8,015 bases of DNA from Planctomycetota bacterium. Its GTDB lineage: Bacteria; Planctomycetota; Planctomycetia; Planctomycetales; Planctomycetaceae. The stretch covers positions 1 through 8,015 of the forward strand of contig JAQBZS010000295.1 in the NCBI GenBank assembly GCA_027622115.1. Reading direction: 5' to 3'. Positions within the stretch are counted from its first letter, which is position 1. The number at the start of each line of letters is the position of its first letter. Under the pieces are notes generated by a model. That model was not told the origin of the DNA and searched no databases. It was given only the letters and a program-made list of their open reading frames with translations. The position numbers were made by a program, and so were the translations under genes. This document shows, piece after piece, positions 5,501-8,015 of this stretch.

Positions 5501-8015
5501 ACTCGCGCATTCCCGTATCCGATTCCGGAGCTGCCGTGCTCAACGGCAAGCTGTACCTCGTGGGTGGATACATCAATCACGGAGCCGAAGCGCAACTCGA
5601 CGGGCCAGGTCAGGCAGTGGCCATGACGCGTACCACCGGTCCGCACTTGCCGTGGCAGGTTTCGCAAGACCAACCACTGGTGCATTCGCTCAGCCTCGTC
5701 AACGCTGCCGACTTCAGCAGCCGCGTCGGTCTCAACAGCCGAGCCGTCATTTTCGGACACGGCTTGGTCGACGCCAACACGGTCGCCAGCGACATTCAAG
5801 TCACGATCGAAGGCATCGCGGTCGACGTGATCTTGCCGTTGGATCTCAACGATCGGCCCGAGCAACCGCCGTTGCAGTTGGATCGCATCTACGTCCACAT
5901 TCCCGATTCGATCCCGACCACGCCGGGGAAGTCTTGGTTCGACCTCGCGGTGACGGTCGACGGCCAATCCGCGTCTTCGCGAATTTCGGTGATCACCGGC
6001 GATGCACCGTCGATCTTCATCTACGACTTCCTGGAAGCGAAAGAACGCGCGTTTCTCGATGAAGGTCCGGCGTTTGCGGCCAACGCGGACGGGAGCCTCA
6101 ACTTCCCGAAGCAACCGGCACGTCCCGGCGAAAACGTCACGATTTACGTCACCGGTTTGGCGTCCGACAGCACGACGGCGGACCTTACGGCCACGATCGG
6201 CGGTTTGGCGTCAACCGTGGTGTCGGTGAATCCCGATCCGCAAGGGCAAGCCGGCGTCTTGGCGATCACGTTGGCGATCCCGGCCAATGCGGAAGTCGGG
6301 AACAACACCTTGGTGGCGATTTCGGCGAATGGCGTGACATCGAATCGAGGCGCGATCTCGATCTATCCGGCAGCGACCATCCCCACGCCGTCGGAAGCGT
6401 TGCCGCTTTCAGTCGGTCGCGAATGGATGACCAGCCTGTCGGCGGTCGCCAGATTTCAGGTGGTGGAAACCGGCGGAACGACCGTCGTGCGAGAAGACAG
6501 CAGCACGGACACGTTTACGGTCGTGCTCAATGTGGCTCCCACAACAAACGTCGTGATCAGCGTGACCGGCAACGACACCGGTGAAGCCACGGTTTCGCCA
6601 GCCACGTTGACCTTCACGCCCGCGAATTGGAACACGCCTCAAACCGTCACGGTGACTGGCGTGGACGACGCCGACATTGATGGCGATCAACAGAGCACGA
6701 TCACGCTCGCGGTCGATGCCGCCAACAGCGACGACGCGTTTGACTTTAGCCCCGATCTCAATGTGAGCGTCACCACGATTGACAACGACCGAGCCGTCCC
6801 GCCGTTGATCGTCGGTGCGGACAACGGCGGAAACGTCCGCTTCATCGATCCGGCCACGGGCGGTGTGATTCGCACCATCAACCTGCCGAGCGAATTCTCC
6901 GGCGGTGCTCGCGTGGGTGCCGGGGACATCAACGGCGACGGCACGGTTGACGCGGTTGTCGGATCCGGTCCTGGAACCTCACCGCTGATCCGCATTTACA
7001 GCGGAGCCGACGGCAGCATCCTGCGTAACATCGTGCCCTTCGATCCCGGCTTCTTGGGCGGCATCTATGTTGCAGCGGGCGACGTCGACGGCGACGGAAC
7101 TCCGGACATTGTGGCGGGAGCCGGACAGGGCGGCGGGCCGCATGTCCGAGTCTTCGACGGTGTTTCCGGCTCGATCCTCCAGGATTTCTTCGCCTACAGC
7201 AGTGACTTCCGAGGCGGCGTGCGAGTCGCGGCGGGAGACGTCAATGGAGACGGCCGGGCGGACATCGTCACCGGTGCCGGACCCGGCGGCGGACCGAGCG
7301 TGGTCGCGTTTGACGGCTCGAACCTGTCCCGGCTGCGCGACTTCTTCCCCTACGATCGCACGTTTTCCGGCGGGGTCTACGTCGGCGCGGGCGACGTGAA
7401 CGGCGACGGCATCGCCGACATCGTCACCGGTCCGGGAATCGGTGGCGGTCCGCACGTCAAGGTCTTCGACGGAACCTCGGGCGGCGTGTTGTCGGACTTC
7501 TTCGCGTTTGACATCGCCTTCCGCGGCGGCACGCGAGTCGCCGCGACCGATGTCGACTTGGACGGTCGAGCGGACATCATCACCACGCCCGCCGACCGCT
7601 CCAACCAGCCGACTCGCGCGTTCAACGGCGAGACCGGTCAGCAATTGAGCGTGAATGCCGAGGACTACGGCAACGGCTTTTTCGCGAGCATTTCGTCAAG
7701 TGGTTCGCTGCAGCCGGTGGGTCCGGAAGTCTCGCATCCGATTCCCAACCGAGTTGCCACGGCCGATGCGGCCTTCGGATATACCATCCCGGCCAACACC
7801 TTCCGCGACCGCAACGGCGATCCATTGACGCTGACGGCGACTCAAGCCAGCGGCGCGGCCTTGCCGGCTTGGCTCACGTTCAACGCGAGCACTCGCCGGC
7901 TGAGTGGAACTCCCACGACCGCGAATGTCGGCACGCTCAACATTCGCATCACGGCGAATGACAACATCAGCGGCTCAATCAGTGACGACTTCACGCTCAC
8001 CGTTCGAGCGGCGGG
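2296..8015 (+). CDS. Giant multidomain extracellular-type protein, continuation after the TAG, open at the right edge
   Basis: Frame 1 resumes directly after the TAG and stays open for 1,906 codons to the window edge. It starts in the middle of kelch blade 4 (W, then the LVEP strand), finishes that propeller, then encodes a TIGR03437-like Ig pair, a second full unit (Calx-beta-like, X, six-bladed kelch, Ig pair), a third Calx-beta-like module, five FG-GAP/VCBS loops and a cadherin-like domain. If translated separately, the first possible in-frame starts are GTG 2317, TTG 2347, TTG 2362 and ATG 2410. None has a well-spaced Shine-Dalgarno; a GAAGGA at 2353-2358 is only 3 bases from TTG 2362. 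All would begin inside a propeller without a signal peptide. It therefore looks like the downstream part of one disrupted gene rather than an independent gene. The protein is acidic and cysteine-free, with DxNxDG calcium loops, consistent with a secreted or surface protein. The exact role is unknown. Confidence 0.85.
2635..3330 (+). other. TIGR03437-like Ig-fold region, copy 1
   Basis: Residues 879-1110 resemble the acidobacterial C-terminal repeat TIGR03437: SLVNSGD near the start, VDVTIDGQSVDVLFPV, a RIYVSIPGS strand, LTVTVNGVSS, APSIFIYD, the turn RQPSRPGEDIVFYVTGL, ATIDGIPATVKAV, a second V-x-VP strand and a closing VRFTSDGVDSNRGALAIYP. Two Ig-like halves are visible. Assignment rests on motif order, not on a search. 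The LDDAFAFAHDLDG loop between the halves is variable relative to copy 2. Confidence 0.65.
3331..3447 (+). other. Inter-unit linker
   Basis: Residues 1111-1149 lie between the Ig pair of unit 1 and the Calx-beta-like module of unit 2. They are low in recognisable motifs, with several Pro, Gly and Ala (PAFVGAPG at the end). A similar short linker at 6370-6453 separates unit 2 from the third Calx-beta-like module, so the join is part of the repeating plan. Confidence 0.5.
3448..3780 (+). other. Calx-beta-like module, copy 2
   Basis: Residues 1150-1260 show VTESGGATSVDENGSTDT, then LTFTQENWNQPQTVTITG followed by VDDDLFDG and an ending in VVNND. The order and length match copies 1 and 3. It starts super-repeat unit 2. 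Acidic loops (VDEN, VDDDLFDG) are consistent with calcium binding, as known for this fold, but this is not proven by sequence alone. Confidence 0.8.
3784..4722 (+). other. Unrecognised domain X, copy 2
   Basis: Residues 1262-1574 repeat the X architecture: NVQPGD at the start, DSGAQYLLDR, FGSFAIDESGDL, FEFHGETLVP (from 4435), GFPAPFSFGPNGEF and FWKEP (Trp at 4573). The N-terminal half is clearly more diverged between copies than the C-terminal half, so the latter is probably the structural or functional core. The family is not recognised. Confidence 0.6.
4723..5604 (+). other. Six-bladed kelch propeller, copy 2, intact
   Basis: Six blades carry the Gly-Gly signature: LFAFGG (GG at 4798), IFVAGG (4951), VFVLGG (5089), IFLMGG (5266), HVVVGG (5413) and LYLVGG (5563). 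Spacings are 51, 46, 59, 49 and 50 residues. Blade-closing Trp residues occur in NEWSAI, NSWETL, NTWSNA and NTWSEA. This copy is the reference that shows the TAG in copy 1 replaces a sense codon. Known roles of bacterial kelch propellers are ligand binding and enzyme scaffolding; the partner here is unknown. Confidence 0.88.
5677..6369 (+). other. TIGR03437-like Ig-fold region, copy 2
   Basis: Residues 1893-2123 match copy 1 and are closer to the TIGR03437 pattern: SLVNAADFSSRVGLNSRAVI, a VTIEGIAVDVILPL strand, LAVTVDGQSASSRI, APSIFIYD, NADGSLNFPKQPARPGENV, TIYVTGLA, ATIGGLASTVVSV and a closing ANGVTSNRGAISIYP. The phrase NADGSLN-x-P-x-x-PARPGE is typical of the family's second half. Third codon positions look richer in G/C here than in copy 1. 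Confidence 0.75.
6370..6453 (+). other. Linker before the third Calx-beta-like module
   Basis: Residues 2124-2151 form a short linker (TIPTPSEALPL, then SVGREWMTSLSAVAR). It occupies the place of the 3331-3447 linker but is about 11 residues shorter. No motif was recognised. Confidence 0.45.
6454..6789 (+). other. Calx-beta-like module, copy 3
   Basis: Residues 2152-2263 carry VVETGGTTVVREDSSTDT, then FTPANWNTPQTVTVTGVDD and an ending VTTIDND. It is the closest of the three to the common planctomycete form. Its GVDD at 6658 lies 3,009 bp after that of copy 2. Unlike copies 1 and 2 it is followed by FG-GAP repeats rather than domain X, so it marks the end of the super-repeat series. Confidence 0.85.
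6799..7647 (+). other. FG-GAP/VCBS-type beta-propeller repeats with calcium-binding loops
   Basis: Residues 2267-2549 contain five D-x-[DN]-x-D-G loops: DINGDGTVD (6925), DVDGDGTPD (7081), DVNGDGRAD (7237), DVNGDGIAD (7393) and DVDLDGRAD (7549). Each is 156 bp after the previous one. Between loops the pattern is GPGxGGGPHVRVFDG, then DFFAYDxxFxGGVRVAAG. A half repeat (VGADNGGNVRFIDPATGG) precedes the first loop. In integrin-like propellers such loops bind calcium at blade edges. The fifth loop has Leu for the usual Gly, and its following segment (TTPADRSNQPTRAFNG) has lost the GGGPH motif, as expected of a terminal repeat. Confidence 0.9.
6925..7575 (+). repeat. Tandem 156-bp (52-residue) FG-GAP repeat, five loop copies
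   Basis: The calcium-loop motif starts at 6925, 7081, 7237, 7393 and 7549, an exact 156-bp period with no indel. Copies 2 to 4 are the most alike in protein, while the first and last are degenerate. Codon choice differs between copies, so protein-level selection, not recent DNA duplication, seems to hold the period. Confidence 0.9.
7714..8015 (+). other. Cadherin-like / He_PIG Ig-like domain, at the right edge
   Basis: Residues 2572 to the edge follow the dystroglycan-type cadherin-like (CADG)/He_PIG pattern: IPNRVATADAAFGYTIPANT, FRDRNGDPLTLTA, LPAWLTFNASTRRLSGTP, VGTLNIRITANDN and DDFTLTVRAA. The domain is almost complete, but the frame is still open, so further domains probably follow. 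In known proteins these modules are extracellular spacers that can bind calcium or carbohydrate. Confidence 0.82.

Larger units (their letters stand above)
3448..6453 (+). repeat. Super-repeat unit 2 (Calx-beta-like, X, kelch, Ig pair, linker)
   Basis: This unit of 1,002 codons is collinear with unit 1, and its kelch is uninterrupted. It is 27 codons shorter than unit 1, mostly through domain X, the Calx tail and the linker. A third Calx-beta-like module follows, but no third X or kelch, so the series stops at two full copies within the window. Confidence 0.85.

Noticed and set aside
5353..6114. Long open frame on the minus strand (253 codons)
   Set aside because: It lies wholly opposite the conserved kelch and Ig-coding frame, is Arg-rich with no recognisable domain, and is typical of antisense shadows in GC-rich coding DNA.
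6925..7575. CRISPR or non-coding tandem array suggested by the regular 156-bp spacing
   Set aside because: The repeats are in frame, diverged at third positions and encode calcium loops. There are no conserved DNA repeats with unique spacers.
6979..7644. Minus-strand open frame of 221 codons with internal repeats
   Set aside because: Its repeats mirror the 156-bp FG-GAP repeat on the plus strand, so it is a shadow of that array rather than a gene.

Overview
The whole window is one continuous reading frame (frame 1, plus strand) that enters from the left edge and leaves at the right edge, broken only by a single in-frame amber codon, TAG at 2293-2295. There is no intergenic DNA, RNA gene, promoter, terminator, CRISPR or mobile element. 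Read through the stop, the frame gives about 2,670 codons of a giant, cysteine-free, multidomain protein of extracellular type. No signal peptide, membrane segment or anchor lies inside the window, so both true ends are outside it.

The likely source is a planctomycete (Pirellula/Rhodopirellula type). This rests on the moderately high GC and on repeat families typical of giant planctomycete proteins: the NW-x-TPQTVTVTGVDD Calx-beta-like module and the GGGPHVxVFDG...GDVNGDGxAD FG-GAP repeats. It is an inference from repeat style, not from a marker gene.

Layout, left to right: (1) 4-357, the C-terminal E-set domain of a galactose oxidase-like protein, whose catalytic propeller would lie upstream; (2) 361-3447, super-repeat unit 1: Calx-beta-like module, about 320-residue unrecognised domain 'X', six-bladed kelch propeller (holding the TAG), TIGR03437-like Ig pair, linker; (3) 3448-6453, unit 2 with the same modules in the same order and an intact kelch; (4) 6454-6789, a third Calx-beta-like module; (5) 6799-7647, FG-GAP/VCBS repeats with five calcium-binding loops exactly 156 bp apart; (6) 7714 to the edge, a cadherin-like/He_PIG Ig-like domain.

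The stop is best read as a point nonsense change, or a one-base sequence error, in a formerly continuous gene. Aligning the two kelch copies across the site needs no gap, the same frame resumes at once, and no convincing restart signal follows. Function is not determined; the domain mix suggests a secreted or surface-exposed binding protein. No new defence, mobile or regulatory system is visible. The most unusual points are the 1,000-residue tandem super-repeat, the unclassified X domain, the amber codon and the absence of cysteine.
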